Source: Chitinophaga fulva (lineage in GTDB: Bacteria; Bacteroidota; Bacteroidia; Chitinophagales; Chitinophagaceae). Taken from it: a stretch of 64,000 nucleotides of DNA. Each line of letters starts with the position of its first letter. Position 1 is the first letter of the stretch. The translations under genes and the position numbers were made by a program. The stretch lies in the NCBI RefSeq assembly GCF_012927205.1, contig NZ_JABBGC010000001.1, forward strand, positions 2,294,810-2,358,809, read 5' to 3'. The notes under the pieces were generated by a model, which did not search any database, had not been told where the DNA came from, and saw only the letters and a program-made list of their open reading frames with translations. Positions 35,718-44,437 of the stretch are shown here, piece after piece.

Positions 35718-36659
35718 ATGAAGCTCTGGGCTGCGTTTTTTAAGCTGGTGAGATATCCCAACCTCCTTTATATTGCCCTTACCCAGTTCCTGTTACAGTA
35801 TTGCGTGGTGGAGCCGGTGTTGCACAGCAGCGGCGAAGAGCCCTCCCTCTCGGTGGTACAGTTCGTACTGTTAAGCCTCTCCACGGTACTGATCGCGGCT
35901 GCGGGTTATATCATCAATGATTATTTTGATATCAACATCGATATTGTCAATAAACCGGACAAGATGGTGCTGGACAAAATCATCAGCCGCCGCTGGGCCA
36001 TGGCCTGGCATACCATATTTAATATGGCTGGCGTGTCGCTCGGCTTTATCGTGGCCTGGAAAACAGGGCAGATATACCTGGGCTTTACGCAGGTGATCTG
36101 CTCCCTGCTGCTCTGGTTTTATTCCACCTCCTTCAAACGGCAGGTGCTGATCGGTAACGTGATCATCTCGCTGTTGACCGCCCTGTCGGTATCGGTGGTA
36201 GGCTTTTACGAGAAACAGATCTACGAAAGCTTTGAAGCCATCATGTCGCCTACCGGCCGTAAACTGATACAGATCATTGGCGTATATGCGTTGTTTGCCT
36301 TCATTATCTCTATGGTGCGCGAAATCGTGAAAGACCTGGAAGACATGATCGGCGACAGCAAAGATGGTTGCCGTACCATTCCCATTATCTGGGGCGTGCT
36401 GCCGGCGAAAAGACTGTGCAATATGCTGTTGCTGGCGTTGCAGGTGACCATTATCGCGGTGGAGGTAAGGGTATGGCTGCTGGGCTGGTACATGGCTATC
36501 GGCTACCTGGTGCTGCTGGTACAGGCCCCCTGCGTATATGCCTATACGTTGTTGAAAAAAGCACACCTGCCAGAACATTATCACCGTGTCAGCTCCGTCG
36601 TAAAATGGGTGATGCTGACCGGAATTTTATCGATGATCTTTTTCAAATGCTTCCTGTAG
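35718..36659 (+). CDS. UbiA-family membrane prenyltransferase (geranylgeranylglycerol-phosphate geranylgeranyltransferase type)
   Basis: 313 aa from ATG 35718. About eight transmembrane helices. The two Asp-rich motifs NDYFDINID (67-75) and KDLEDMIGD (about 205-213) bind Mg-diphosphate of the prenyl donor. UbiA superfamily members with this DLEDxxGD form are usually annotated in Bacteroidota as the geranylgeranylglyceryl-phosphate enzyme, but the acceptor could also be a quinone ring or other lipid. Lies between kdsC-like and maf, 13 bases after the former. Confidence 0.85.
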   Translation: MKLWAAFFKLVRYPNLLYIALTQFLLQYCVVEPVLHSSGEEPSLSVVQFVLLSLSTVLIAAAGYIINDYFDINIDIVNKPDKMVLDKIISRRWAMAWHTIFNMAGVSLGFIVAWKTGQIYLGFTQVICSLLLWFYSTSFKRQVLIGNVIISLLTALSVSVVGFYEKQIYESFEAIMSPTGRKLIQIIGVYALFAFIISMVREIVKDLEDMIGDSKDGCRTIPIIWGVLPAKRLCNMLLLALQVTIIAVEVRVWLLGWYMAIGYLVLLVQAPCVYAYTLLKKAHLPEHYHRVSSVVKWVMLTGILSMIFFKCFL

Positions 36660-36684
36660 CATAACAAAATTCGAAAATATCAAC

Positions 36685-37254
36685 ATGTATAAAGGTGCTC
36701 CTGTAGTGCTGGCTTCCCAGTCGCCCCGCAGAAAACAATTGTTGGAACAGGCGGGTATTCCCTTCGAAGTGAGAGTGGTGGAAACAGCAGAAACATATCC
36801 TGCCGGACTGGAGATTGAACAGATTCCCGTTCATATCGCGCAACAGAAAGCAGCAGCTGTTATGGCGCTGTGCAAACCGGAAGAAATCATCATTGCAGCA
36901 GATACCGTGGTGGTGCTGGACAATATCATCATCGGCAAACCGAAAGACCGTGATGATGCGGTGCGTATCCTGACAGCGCTTAGCGGCCGCGAACACCGGG
37001 TAATCACGGGTGTGGTGATCCGCCGTAATGGCAATGAAAAAACTTTCTCCCAAACAACTACCGTACATTTTAAGCCACTCACCACAGAACAGGTAACCTA
37101 CTACGTGGATCATTTCAAACCATACGACAAAGCCGGCGCATATGCTATCCAGGAATGGATTGGCGCAGTAGGCATCGATAGTATCCATGGCTGTTTTTAT
37201 AATGTGATGGGACTGCCTATCAGCAAAGTGGCGGAAGAGCTTAATCGAATCTGA
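36685..37254 (+). CDS. maf: Maf-family nucleoside triphosphate pyrophosphatase
   Basis: 189 aa. Hydrolyses non-canonical or excess nucleotides such as dTTP/UTP or modified pyrimidine triphosphates. The signature SQSPRRKQLL is at residues 11-20, AADTVV near 72, GKPKDRDDAVRIL near 92 and DKAGAYAIQEWIG in the C-terminal half. It closes the DUF2520/kdsC/UbiA/maf run and is followed by a repeat-rich gap. Confidence 0.95.
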   Translation: MYKGAPVVLASQSPRRKQLLEQAGIPFEVRVVETAETYPAGLEIEQIPVHIAQQKAAAVMALCKPEEIIIAADTVVVLDNIIIGKPKDRDDAVRILTALSGREHRVITGVVIRRNGNEKTFSQTTTVHFKPLTTEQVTYYVDHFKPYDKAGAYAIQEWIGAVGIDSIHGCFYNVMGLPISKVAEELNRI

Positions 37255-37289
37255 TCATATCGTTTTCACCCAACATCGTTTCCCAGGTT

Positions 37290-37509
37290 CCCAGGGCTGA
37301 AGCCCTGGGCTACGTTGTTATTCAGGTTCTTAATTGGAAAAGAGTTGAATAACATCTTATCCCAAATGCTATTTACATCTGAAAGGCGGGCTCTTTCATC
37401 AGAAAGCCATTGAATAACACCTTACCCCAAATGGTATTCACACCTAAATAACAGGCCCTTCATCAGAAAGAAATTGAATAACAACGTAGCCCAGGGCTTC
37501 AGCCCTGGG
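37290..37509. repeat. Inverted pair of palindromic repeats with 65-base direct repeats between them
   Basis: 37290-37323 (CCCAGGGCTGAAGCCCTGGG then CTACGTTGTTATTC) is a perfect 34-base inverted copy of 37476-37509. Each arm is itself nearly palindromic (CCCAGGGCT/AGCCCTGGG). Between them, TTGAATAACA units begin at 37345, 37410 and 37474, about 65 bases apart, with similar following sequence (CCCAAATG.TATT.ACA and CATCAGAAAG). There is no ORF in this 330-base gap. Confidence 0.85.
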
Positions 37510-37525
37510 ACGCCGAAATAAAATA

Positions 37526-37547
37526 GGCCAATCCTAAAGGATTGGCC
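37526..37547 (-). terminator. Terminator of the hom transcript
   Basis: GGCCAATCC (37526-37534) and GGATTGGCC (37539-37547) form a 9-bp stem. On the minus strand it is followed by TATTTTATTT. Confidence 0.75.
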
Positions 37548-37584
37548 CGTATATGTGGTTGGTTGTGCCTAAGGCACCAATGTT

Positions 37585-38766
37585 TTATTCGAGGACCAAC
37601 AGGTTAACGTCTTTCTTTTTCAGCCAGCCTGCTTCTTTCAGTTTCTGCAGGTTGATAGTGCCCACTACATATCTCCATTCTGGTGATTCATATTTTTCAG
37701 AGATGTTGAAGAACTCGGCCAGGTCTACCTGATCGGGTGTTTTGTAGCGCAGGTACACTTTCAGTTTCACATCGTTGGTGAAATTGGGTTGGTTATTCTG
37801 TTTGATTTTTTTGTATTCATAACGGTAATTGTAAAGCAGGGCGGAGATGTCTGACAGTACAGCGCTGCCGGTAGCGGTACCGCCGGCGCCTTTGCCCACG
37901 AAGAACTGTTTATCGGTGAATGCGCTCTCGAGGAGGATGCCGTTGTATTCGTTGTACACATCGTACAGCAGGTTATGCTCTTTTACGAGGTGCGGCAGTA
38001 CATAGGCGAACACGCTTCCGTTCTGGCGGCGGCATTGCGCGATCAGTTTAACGGTACTGTTGCGTTGTTTGGCAAACTGGATATCGAAATCGTTGAGGTG
38101 GTGAATACCGAAGTTGTACACTTCTTCGGGTTTCACGAAAGTGCCGAATGCATGGAGCAGCAGGATCACGAGTTTGAATTTCGGATCGTAGCCTTCGATA
38201 TCGAGGGTGGGGTCTGTTTCGGCAAAACCCAGGTCCTGCGCCTGTTGAAGGGCTGTCTCGAAGCTGAGGTTTTCCTCAAATATTTTGGTGAGGATATAAT
38301 TCGTAGAGCCGTTACAGATACCTTCTACTGCGTTGAGCAGGTCGTTATCGTAGTATTCTTCCAGGTTGCGGATAATGGGAATAGAAGCGCAGCTGGAAGC
38401 TTCGTACAGGAAAGGTACTTTGTTGGCTGACTGCAGTTCGTACAGTGCCGGCAGGTTTTCCGCGATCATGCGTTTGCTGGCGCTGACAACAGCTTTGCCG
38501 TTGCGCAGGGCGGTGCTTACGATATCGAAGGCGGCTTCTGTATCGTTGATCAGCTCCACCACTACGTCGATAGTAGGATCTTCAAGGATTTCATTTTTAT
38601 CCGTTGTAAAATAGCTACTGTCGATAGGTCTTGATTTGTTGGGGTCTTTAATACAGATTTTTTTGATACGTGCATTAATACCTTTGGTTCTGTTCAATAC
38701 CTCATACAGGCCCTGGCCTACTACGCCGAAACCGAAAATACCCAGATTGATGATCTTGTTTTCCAT
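37585..38766 (-). CDS. hom: Homoserine dehydrogenase
   Basis: 393 aa. Reduces aspartate semialdehyde to homoserine with NAD(P)H, the branch point to threonine and methionine. The Rossmann motif GIFGFGVVGQG starts at residue 9, and the catalytic region contains VEGICNGSTNYIL and DPTLDIEGYDPKFKL. The C-terminus is longer than the minimal enzyme but shows no obvious ACT repeat. It lies 60 bases downstream of the SAM-riboswitch-controlled trans-sulfuration gene on the same strand, so it is likely under the same methionine control. Confidence 0.95.
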   Translation of the reverse strand: MENKIINLGIFGFGVVGQGLYEVLNRTKGINARIKKICIKDPNKSRPIDSSYFTTDKNEILEDPTIDVVVELINDTEAAFDIVSTALRNGKAVVSASKRMIAENLPALYELQSANKVPFLYEASSCASIPIIRNLEEYYDNDLLNAVEGICNGSTNYILTKIFEENLSFETALQQAQDLGFAETDPTLDIEGYDPKFKLVILLLHAFGTFVKPEEVYNFGIHHLNDFDIQFAKQRNSTVKLIAQCRRQNGSVFAYVLPHLVKEHNLLYDVYNEYNGILLESAFTDKQFFVGKGAGGTATGSAVLSDISALLYNYRYEYKKIKQNNQPNFTNDVKLKVYLRYKTPDQVDLAEFFNISEKYESPEWRYVVGTINLQKLKEAGWLKKKDVNLLVLE

Positions 38767-38826
38767 ACTTTAGTTCATAATTGGTTGGTGCTATCAGTGT
38801 TCCTGGCGGGTAGCCGGGGCTGACAG

Positions 38827-40005
38827 CTATTGTAAAACAGTAATTTGTTTGCCGGCCGGATGATTTAATTTATCCAGCGCTTGTTTCAGGTCGTTGATGA
38901 GGTCTTCTGCATCTTCGATCCCTACAGAGAGTCGGATGCAGGAGTCCTGCAGGCCTGTTTTTTTCCGGAATTCTTCCGGGATGGTGCGGTGTGTCATGGT
39001 GGCCGGGTGGGCCAGCATGCTTTTCACGCCGCCGAAGCTTTCCGCTAGTTTAAACAGCTTGGTAGCGTTTACGATGCGGATGGCATTTTTAATATTGTCA
39101 GCTTTGAGCGAGAAGCTGACGAGCGCGCCGTAGTTCTTCTGCTGTTTGCGGGCAATATGATGATTTTTATGGGTGGCCAGTCCGGGATAGAACACTTTGT
39201 CCACAGCCGGATGCGTGGCGAGCCAGTTAGCGATGGCGCTGGCGTTGCTGCATTGTTTCTCGAACCGGAGGTAGAGGGTTTCAATGCCGCGGATGGTGAG
39301 CCATGCTTCAAACGGGCTCAGGATGCTGCCGGAGATGTTCTGGTTGTACCGTATCTGGTCGGCCAGTGCTTTTGAATTCACCACTACCAGTCCGGCTATC
39401 ACATCACAGTGGCCTGCCAGGTATTTGGAGGCGCTGTGGATAACGATGTCCGCACCGAGTGTCAGTGGCTGTTGCAGCAGCGGGGTACTGAAGGTGTTGT
39501 CTACCGCCAGCAGGATATTGTGTTGTTTGGCGATCTTGCTGACAGATTTAATGTCAGAGACGCGCAAAGTAGGATTGGTGGGGGATTCCAGCCAGATGAT
39601 ACGGGTTTGGGGCGTGATAGCGGCCAATACCTTGTCCAGGTTGCTGGTGTCCACGAAATTTACTTTGATGCCAAAGCGTTCGAACATGTGGTTGAAGATC
39701 TGGAAGATGCCACCATAGGTATCTTCCACGGCCATGATCTCGTCGCCGGATTTCAGCAGTTTGAGAACGGCGTCGATGGCAGACATGCCACTAGCGAAGG
39801 CGAAGCCGGCATATCCTTCTTCCAGGCTACAGATGAGCTCTTCCAGCACTTTACGCGTGGGATTGTTGGCCCGCGAAAATTCAAAACCCTTATTGATGCC
39901 CGGTGATTCCTGCACAAAGGTGGACGTCTGATAGATGGGCACTGAAATGGCGCCTGTCAGTTCGTCTACCGGAATGCTATGAATCAGTTGTGTAGCTGTT
40001 TTCAT
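38827..40005 (-). CDS. metB: Trans-sulfuration PLP enzyme (cystathionine gamma-synthase / O-acylhomoserine sulfhydrylase type)
   Basis: 392 aa, Cys/Met-metabolism PLP family. The PLP lysine is Lys194 in HSASKYLAGH; SRANNPTRKVLE and AVDNTFSTPLLQQPL are family hallmarks. A SAM-I riboswitch with terminator precedes it and hom follows, so the enzyme belongs to methionine synthesis: it would join O-acylhomoserine with cysteine or sulfide. Cystathionine beta- or gamma-lyase activity cannot be excluded by sequence. Confidence 0.9.
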   Translation of the reverse strand: MKTATQLIHSIPVDELTGAISVPIYQTSTFVQESPGINKGFEFSRANNPTRKVLEELICSLEEGYAGFAFASGMSAIDAVLKLLKSGDEIMAVEDTYGGIFQIFNHMFERFGIKVNFVDTSNLDKVLAAITPQTRIIWLESPTNPTLRVSDIKSVSKIAKQHNILLAVDNTFSTPLLQQPLTLGADIVIHSASKYLAGHCDVIAGLVVVNSKALADQIRYNQNISGSILSPFEAWLTIRGIETLYLRFEKQCSNASAIANWLATHPAVDKVFYPGLATHKNHHIARKQQKNYGALVSFSLKADNIKNAIRIVNATKLFKLAESFGGVKSMLAHPATMTHRTIPEEFRKKTGLQDSCIRLSVGIEDAEDLINDLKQALDKLNHPAGKQITVLQ

Positions 40006-40116
40006 GTTAATAAAATTTTAATGATGTCACGAAGGTCACGCAGTTTGCTGCAACTTTATCATTAAAAATCTACTTTAACAACCTTATTTCCAGGAAGTGG
40101 GTGGGGAGAAGGCATA

Positions 40117-40147
40117 AAAAAAGCCCTTCCGGGTGTTGGAAGAGCTA
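40117..40147 (-). terminator. Expression-platform terminator of the SAM-I riboswitch
   Basis: Minus strand AGCTCTTCC (40147-40139), loop, GGAAGGGCT and a run of seven T (to 40117). It lies between the aptamer and the metB start, where it would stop transcription when S-adenosylmethionine is bound. Confidence 0.85.
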
Positions 40148-40189
40148 TTAATCAATAGTATATATCTGGTGAAGGATAATCTCTGCCAA

Positions 40190-40303
40190 CTTATCTTTCC
40201 CCGGTACACCGGGGCAGGAATTAGCACCTTTTTCCGACCAATGCTGGTCTGGAATGGTTGCTAAGGCATCGCAGGGCCAAGTCCCTCCGCCTTTCTGGAT
40301 AAG
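40190..40303 (-). promoter_or_regulatory. SAM-I (S-box) riboswitch
   Basis: Minus strand: CTTATCCAGAAAGGCGGAGG, GACTTGGCCC, GATGCCTTAGCAACC, a variable P3/P4 segment, GGTGCTAATTCCTGCC, and closing GATAAG pairing with the first CTTATC (P1). All S-box core blocks are present in order. A terminator hairpin follows, so control is by transcription termination. Confidence 0.97.
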
Positions 40304-40322
40304 TGATGTTAAGAACTGGGTG

Positions 40323-40351
40323 CAAAGGTAACAGCAGTTTTATCAATTTTC
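40323..40351 (-). promoter_or_regulatory. Promoter of the metB-hom transcript
   Basis: Minus strand TACCTTTG (40330-40323), exact -7 box, with TTTG about 21 bases upstream. The S-box aptamer begins about 20 bases downstream. Confidence 0.65.
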
Positions 40352-40434
40352 CAAATTTGATGCACAAATTTATTTTCGGTGCGCTCGTGTTTCAGTATCT
40401 TTAGTGACATTGTTTTACTGACCAACCATATCTT

Positions 40435-41721
40435 ATGCACGTTAACCCCCCGCTCTCGGAAGCGCTGTTCCAGCATATCTGGAAGTGCCGCCTGTACCGG
40501 CATGAAGGCCTGGTGACCACCACCGGTGAACCAGTACAGGTGATCAACCCCGGTACCCACCATCATCATAGCGGCCCTGATTTTACGGGCGCCCGGATAA
40601 AAATCGGTGCTATTTTATGGGCAGGCCCGGTGGAGCTGCATTTGCGCTCATCTGACTGGTACCGCCATGGCCATGCCGGCAACGCGCAGTATGGGCATAT
40701 CATCCTGCATGTGGTGTATGTACATGATCTGCCGGCCGGTATTGGCGGGCATATACGTTGTCTGGAGCTGCAGCCCTACATTTCCAACCTGTTATTGCAG
40801 CGTTACGAAGAACTGCGGCAGTCGGCTGCTTTTGTGCCTTGCAGTGCTCATGTCGGCCGGGTGCCGCCGCTGGTGTGGACATCGTGGCAGGACAGGCTGC
40901 TGGCGGAGCGCTGGGAGCGGCGGCAGCGGGAGCTGTTGCACTGGCTGTCGGTCAACCGCCACAACTGGGAGGAGACCTGCTACTGGGCGGTGGCCCGCAG
41001 CTACGGCGCACCAGTCAATGCACCCGCTTTCCTGGCGCTGGCACAGTCGCTGCCCTACCGGCTGTTACAGCAGTACCATGACCGCCCGCTGGCCACGGAA
41101 GCCTTGTTGTTTGGGCAGGCCGGTATGCTGGAAGAGACCTTTTCCGACGTATATCCTTTACAGTTACAGCAGGAATACCGGCAGCTACGGCAGCAGCACC
41201 GGCTGGAACCGTTGCCGGCCCATGGCTGGCGGTGGCTGCGGATGCGGCCGTCATCCTTCCCGTCTATGCGCATCGCTGCTTTGGCGGCGTTGCTGCAGCG
41301 CAGTCGCCGCCTGTTTACCGCTATGCTGGAAGTAGCAGCCCGGCGGCAGCTGGAGCAGCTGTTTTTCGTACCCCCGTCACCGTACTGGCATACCCATTAC
41401 CGGTTTGAGCATCCTGTGCGACGCGCCCACCAGCCGGGGCGGCAGGCATTGCACGCCGTGCTGATCAACAGTGTGCTGCCATTGATGCACCTGTATGGCC
41501 GGTACGGGCAACAGCCTGACTACCAGGAGCTGGCGTTGTCATTGTTGCAGGAACTGCCGCCGGAAGACAATCACATCATCCGCGAATGGGAGCAGCTGGG
41601 CGTAGCGCCGGGGCAGGCATTGGGCTCCCAGGCCATGCTGGAGCTGAAGCAGTACTATTGTGAACAGAAGAGATGCCTGGAATGTGCCGTGGGGACGCGG
41701 ATTATCTCGCAAAGAAATTAG
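40435..41721 (+). CDS. DUF2851 family protein
   Basis: 428 aa, cytoplasmic, no signal. The beginning (LSEALFQHIWKCRLYR...GPDFTGARIKIG...WAGPVELHLRSSDWYRHGH) and the Cys-bearing end (YYCEQKRCLECAVG) are characteristic of DUF2851, a Bacteroidota family of unknown role; the C-terminal Cys cluster suggests a metal site. The middle is unusually rich in Arg, Gln and Trp and the DNA in GC. This produces several long false frames on both strands. Confidence 0.88.
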   Translation: MHVNPPLSEALFQHIWKCRLYRHEGLVTTTGEPVQVINPGTHHHHSGPDFTGARIKIGAILWAGPVELHLRSSDWYRHGHAGNAQYGHIILHVVYVHDLPAGIGGHIRCLELQPYISNLLLQRYEELRQSAAFVPCSAHVGRVPPLVWTSWQDRLLAERWERRQRELLHWLSVNRHNWEETCYWAVARSYGAPVNAPAFLALAQSLPYRLLQQYHDRPLATEALLFGQAGMLEETFSDVYPLQLQQEYRQLRQQHRLEPLPAHGWRWLRMRPSSFPSMRIAALAALLQRSRRLFTAMLEVAARRQLEQLFFVPPSPYWHTHYRFEHPVRRAHQPGRQALHAVLINSVLPLMHLYGRYGQQPDYQELALSLLQELPPEDNHIIREWEQLGVAPGQALGSQAMLELKQYYCEQKRCLECAVGTRIISQRN

Positions 41722-41777
41722 AGAAGAGAAAATTATGCTAAAGGGACTAAGGATAAAAGAAAGGAACAGCGCTGACT

Positions 41778-41936
41778 AAACAGCCTGAAGAACATCGTAG
41801 CCCAGGGCTTCAGCCCTGGGATCATGAATGATAGATAATGGCGGATGGATTTCCATTTTGATTTTCATTCCCATTTCGTTTCCCATTCCCGTTCCCAGGG
41901 CTGAAGCCCTGGGCTACGATGTTCTTCAGGCTGTTT
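41778..41936. repeat. Perfect 43-bp inverted repeat of the CCCAGGGCTGAAGCCC family
   Basis: Arms 41778-41820 and 41894-41936 are exact reverse complements, 43 of 43, separated by 73 bases. Each arm contains the inner palindrome CCCAGGGCT-(GA/TC)-AGCCCTGGG and the tail CTACGATGTTCTTCAGGCTG. It sits between convergent DUF2851 and osmC genes and could fold into a large hairpin serving both ends. There is no ORF inside. Confidence 0.92.
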
Positions 41937-41972
41937 CTTTGTATGGATTTACCAGTTAAGGAGATACGCTGT

Positions 41973-42380
41973 TTACCAGTTGAAGGTAACGTCCTGCTTA
42001 ATATCCGGATGCACGCTATAGGCTACCGGGCAGGTATGGGCGGACCTTTCCAGGATGGTCCTTTCTTTTTCGCCAAGGTTATGGCCGGCCGGCATGTCAA
42101 AAACCACCGTGATACCGGTGATGCGGCGCGGTTCTGTGCCCATGATCTTGGTGACGGTGACTTTGGTGCCTTCGATGTTCCAGTTGTTGTCTCTCGCTTT
42201 GATGCCCATGATGGTGAGCATGCAGTTGCCCAGCGCGGTGGCTACCAGGTCGGTAGGGGAAAAGCGCTCGCCTTTGCCCTGGTTGTCTACCGGGGCATCG
42301 GTTTCAATCACAGTGCCGGACTTCAGGTGCGTAGCGGTGGTTCTCAGATCGCCGTTATAGATAATTTCAGCTGTTGCCAT
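41973..42380 (-). CDS. OsmC family peroxiredoxin-like protein
   Basis: 135 aa. OsmC/Ohr fold: the peroxidatic Cys53 in ALGNCMLT and the second Cys117 in AHTCPVAYSVHP form the redox pair that reduces organic hydroperoxides. FSPTDLVATALG is the family signature. It is more OsmC/YhfA-like than Ohr. No OhrR-type regulator is adjacent. It is divergent from the next gene, with a promoter between them. Confidence 0.92.
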   Translation of the reverse strand: MATAEIIYNGDLRTTATHLKSGTVIETDAPVDNQGKGERFSPTDLVATALGNCMLTIMGIKARDNNWNIEGTKVTVTKIMGTEPRRITGITVVFDMPAGHNLGEKERTILERSAHTCPVAYSVHPDIKQDVTFNW

Positions 42381-42500
42381 AATTTTTTATTTTTAGAAGA
42401 TGTTTTTGCTGTTTGATATCAACCGTAAAATAAGTGTATTTTTAGTAGATCAGGAAGACCGGAGAAGATGGCCTGGCAAACTCAAAAAAAATTAGGTACG

Positions 42501-42529
42501 TTTGTAATATTAATATAACAATACCTTTG
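42501..42529 (+). promoter_or_regulatory. Promoter of the barrel-like gene at 42568
   Basis: TTTG 42501-42504, 17-base spacer, TACCTTTG 42522-42529 (exact -7). A second exact -7 box, TACGTTTG, lies at 42497-42504 and overlaps the first TTTG. Confidence 0.7.
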
Positions 42530-42567
42530 TTCAAGCGTTTATTTATTACAATAATAGCCCATTCACT

Positions 42568-43404
42568 GTGAAGAAATTATACATCATCCTATTTTTAGCA
42601 ACCATCAGCGGCGGGTTGTACGCACAAACAACAGGCCGGGAATCTACGTCCTCCTCGAAGAAAAGCGAAAAAGAACAGCGTAAACTGAAACGGATCTCTA
42701 TTTTCCGGGAACAGGAAGAAGGGGAGAACCTGTTTCAGCGTGACTTTTCCGCAGGCGCCCGACTGAATACCGATGGCTGGTCCGGCTTTGTTGAAATGGG
42801 CTACCGCAAAAGCAGGAAGGTGGTGAATTATTTCCAGTTTGAGTTTGCAGAGAAAAAGGACCCTAAAGAAACCAAGCGCCAGGGCAATGGCGGCAGCGGC
42901 TTTTCCTTTACAGAAAGGCCTTTTATATATGGTAAAGTGAATAACTTCTACCAGGCCAAGCTGGGTATCGGTCAGCGTTACCTGATTGGGGGCAAAGCCA
43001 ATAAAAACGGGGTAGAGGTAGACGCTATCTATTATGGCGGCATCACCTTTGGGCTGTTAAAGCCGTACTATCTGCGGGTGAAAAGCCAGGAAGGGCCTGA
43101 AAAAGAAGTGAAATACGACGTCAACGATCCCAATAATAACTTCCTCAAAGAAGACAAGATCATTGGTGCTGCCGGATTTGGCAAAGGGTGGGGTGACCTG
43201 GATTTTGTTCCCGGTCTGCATGCTCGGGCAGGTCTCCGTTTTGACTGGGCCCATTTCAATGAAATCGTCAGCGCCCTTGAGGTAGGCGTAAATGCCGAAA
43301 TGTATTCAAAAAAGATACAGATTATGGCAGAACAGAAAGATAAACAGTTGTTTTTTAATGCATATGTCAGCTTGCAATTTGGTAAGCGCTGGAATAGGAG
43401 ATAA
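42568..43404 (+). CDS. Exported outer-membrane-type protein of unknown family
   Basis: 278 aa from GTG 42568. Signal peptide (IILFLATISGGLYAQ), then a Ser/Lys/Glu-rich linker. The rest shows alternating aromatic/hydrophobic strands (GARLNTDGWSGFVEMGYRKS, FNAYVSLQFGKRW) typical of small outer-membrane beta-barrels and ends in an aromatic strand. No named family. It is 36 bases before lipA but that gap has its own ribosome-binding sequence, so linkage may be only transcriptional. Confidence 0.75.
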   Translation: MKKLYIILFLATISGGLYAQTTGRESTSSSKKSEKEQRKLKRISIFREQEEGENLFQRDFSAGARLNTDGWSGFVEMGYRKSRKVVNYFQFEFAEKKDPKETKRQGNGGSGFSFTERPFIYGKVNNFYQAKLGIGQRYLIGGKANKNGVEVDAIYYGGITFGLLKPYYLRVKSQEGPEKEVKYDVNDPNNNFLKEDKIIGAAGFGKGWGDLDFVPGLHARAGLRFDWAHFNEIVSALEVGVNAEMYSKKIQIMAEQKDKQLFFNAYVSLQFGKRWNRR

Positions 43405-43440
43405 ATGTTAACTTTGTTTTTTTAAAGAAAGGAGTTAACG

Positions 43441-44340
43441 ATGCAAGAACTACCCGTTATAGCAGCAGAACCAGCCACCACCAGAGTGAAGAAGCCAGAC
43501 TGGCTGCGCGTTAAGTTACCGATAGGCGAGAACTACAAGCAGGTAAGAAACCTGGTAGATACCCATAAATTACATACCATCTGCGAAAGCGGCAACTGTC
43601 CCAATATGGGCGAATGCTGGGGAGCCGGCACAGCCACTTTCATGATCCTGGGCAATATCTGTACCCGTAGCTGCGGTTTCTGTGCCGTAGCCACCGGCCG
43701 TCCGGAAGCCGTGGATTTTGATGAGCCGCAGCGTGTAGCCGAAGCCATCTACCTCATGAAAGTAAAACATGCGGTGATCACCTCCGTAGACAGGGACGAG
43801 CTGAAAGATGGCGGTTCCATTATCTGGGCCAATACCATCAACGCCGTAAGGGCGCTGAACCCGGAAACCACCATGGAAACCCTCATCCCGGATTTCCGTG
43901 GCCAGTGGGAAAACCTGCAGCGCATTATCGATGTGGCACCCGAAATCGTTTCCCATAACCTGGAAACAGTGGAACGCCTCACCAAACAGGTAAGAATACA
44001 AGCCAAATATCACCGCAGCCTCGAAGTGATCCGCCGCCTGAAAGAAGGTGGTATGCGCACCAAGAGCGGTATCATGCTGGGACTGGGCGAAACCAAAGAA
44101 GAAGTGGTACAGGCCATGCAGGACCTCTACGATAATGGTTGTGATGTAGTAACGCTGGGCCAGTACCTGCAACCGACACCCAAACATCTGCCGGTAGTCC
44201 GCTTCGTTCACCCGGATGAATTTGCCGAGTTACGTGAGATCGGTTACAACATGGGACTCGACTACGTAGAAGCAGGACCGTTAGTAAGATCTTCCTATCA
44301 TGCGGAGAAACATATTTTCAGCGGTCGTAATAAAGGATGA
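43441..44340 (+). CDS. lipA: Lipoyl synthase
   Basis: 299 aa radical-SAM enzyme inserting two sulfurs into protein-bound octanoyl groups. Auxiliary cluster ligands are Cys48, Cys53 and Cys59 ([12 protein letters not shown]); the radical-SAM motif is CTRSCGFC (Cys74, 78, 81). The RSSYHAE segment near the end gives the Ser ligand of the auxiliary cluster. The start at 43441 is preceded by AAAGGAG eight bases upstream, an unusually clear Shine-Dalgarno sequence for this phylum. lipB is not adjacent. Confidence 0.97.
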   Translation: MQELPVIAAEPATTRVKKPDWLRVKLPIGENYKQVRNLVDTHKLHTICESGNCPNMGECWGAGTATFMILGNICTRSCGFCAVATGRPEAVDFDEPQRVAEAIYLMKVKHAVITSVDRDELKDGGSIIWANTINAVRALNPETTMETLIPDFRGQWENLQRIIDVAPEIVSHNLETVERLTKQVRIQAKYHRSLEVIRRLKEGGMRTKSGIMLGLGETKEEVVQAMQDLYDNGCDVVTLGQYLQPTPKHLPVVRFVHPDEFAELREIGYNMGLDYVEAGPLVRSSYHAEKHIFSGRNKG

Positions 44341-44367
44341 CCGGGAAAGAATTTCAATCAATTGTTA

Positions 44368-44394
44368 AAATCCACCCAATGGGTGGATTTTTGT
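44368..44394 (+). terminator. Terminator after lipA
   Basis: AAATCCACCC (44368-44377) pairs with GGGTGGATTT (44381-44390), then TTTG. Confidence 0.9.
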
Positions 44395-44437
44395 TTAGAG
44401 AAGGTTATCTTAGCGCCTCAATTTTAATTTTACCTAA

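Noticed and set aside
37290-37509. CRISPR array
   Set aside because: Repeats are few, inverted or degenerate, spacers are related to one another and no cas gene is present.
40435-41721. Overlapping 242- and 107-codon plus-strand frames inside the DUF2851 gene
   Set aside because: They are produced by the GC-rich middle of the gene (Cys/Gly/Ala-rich products without motifs).
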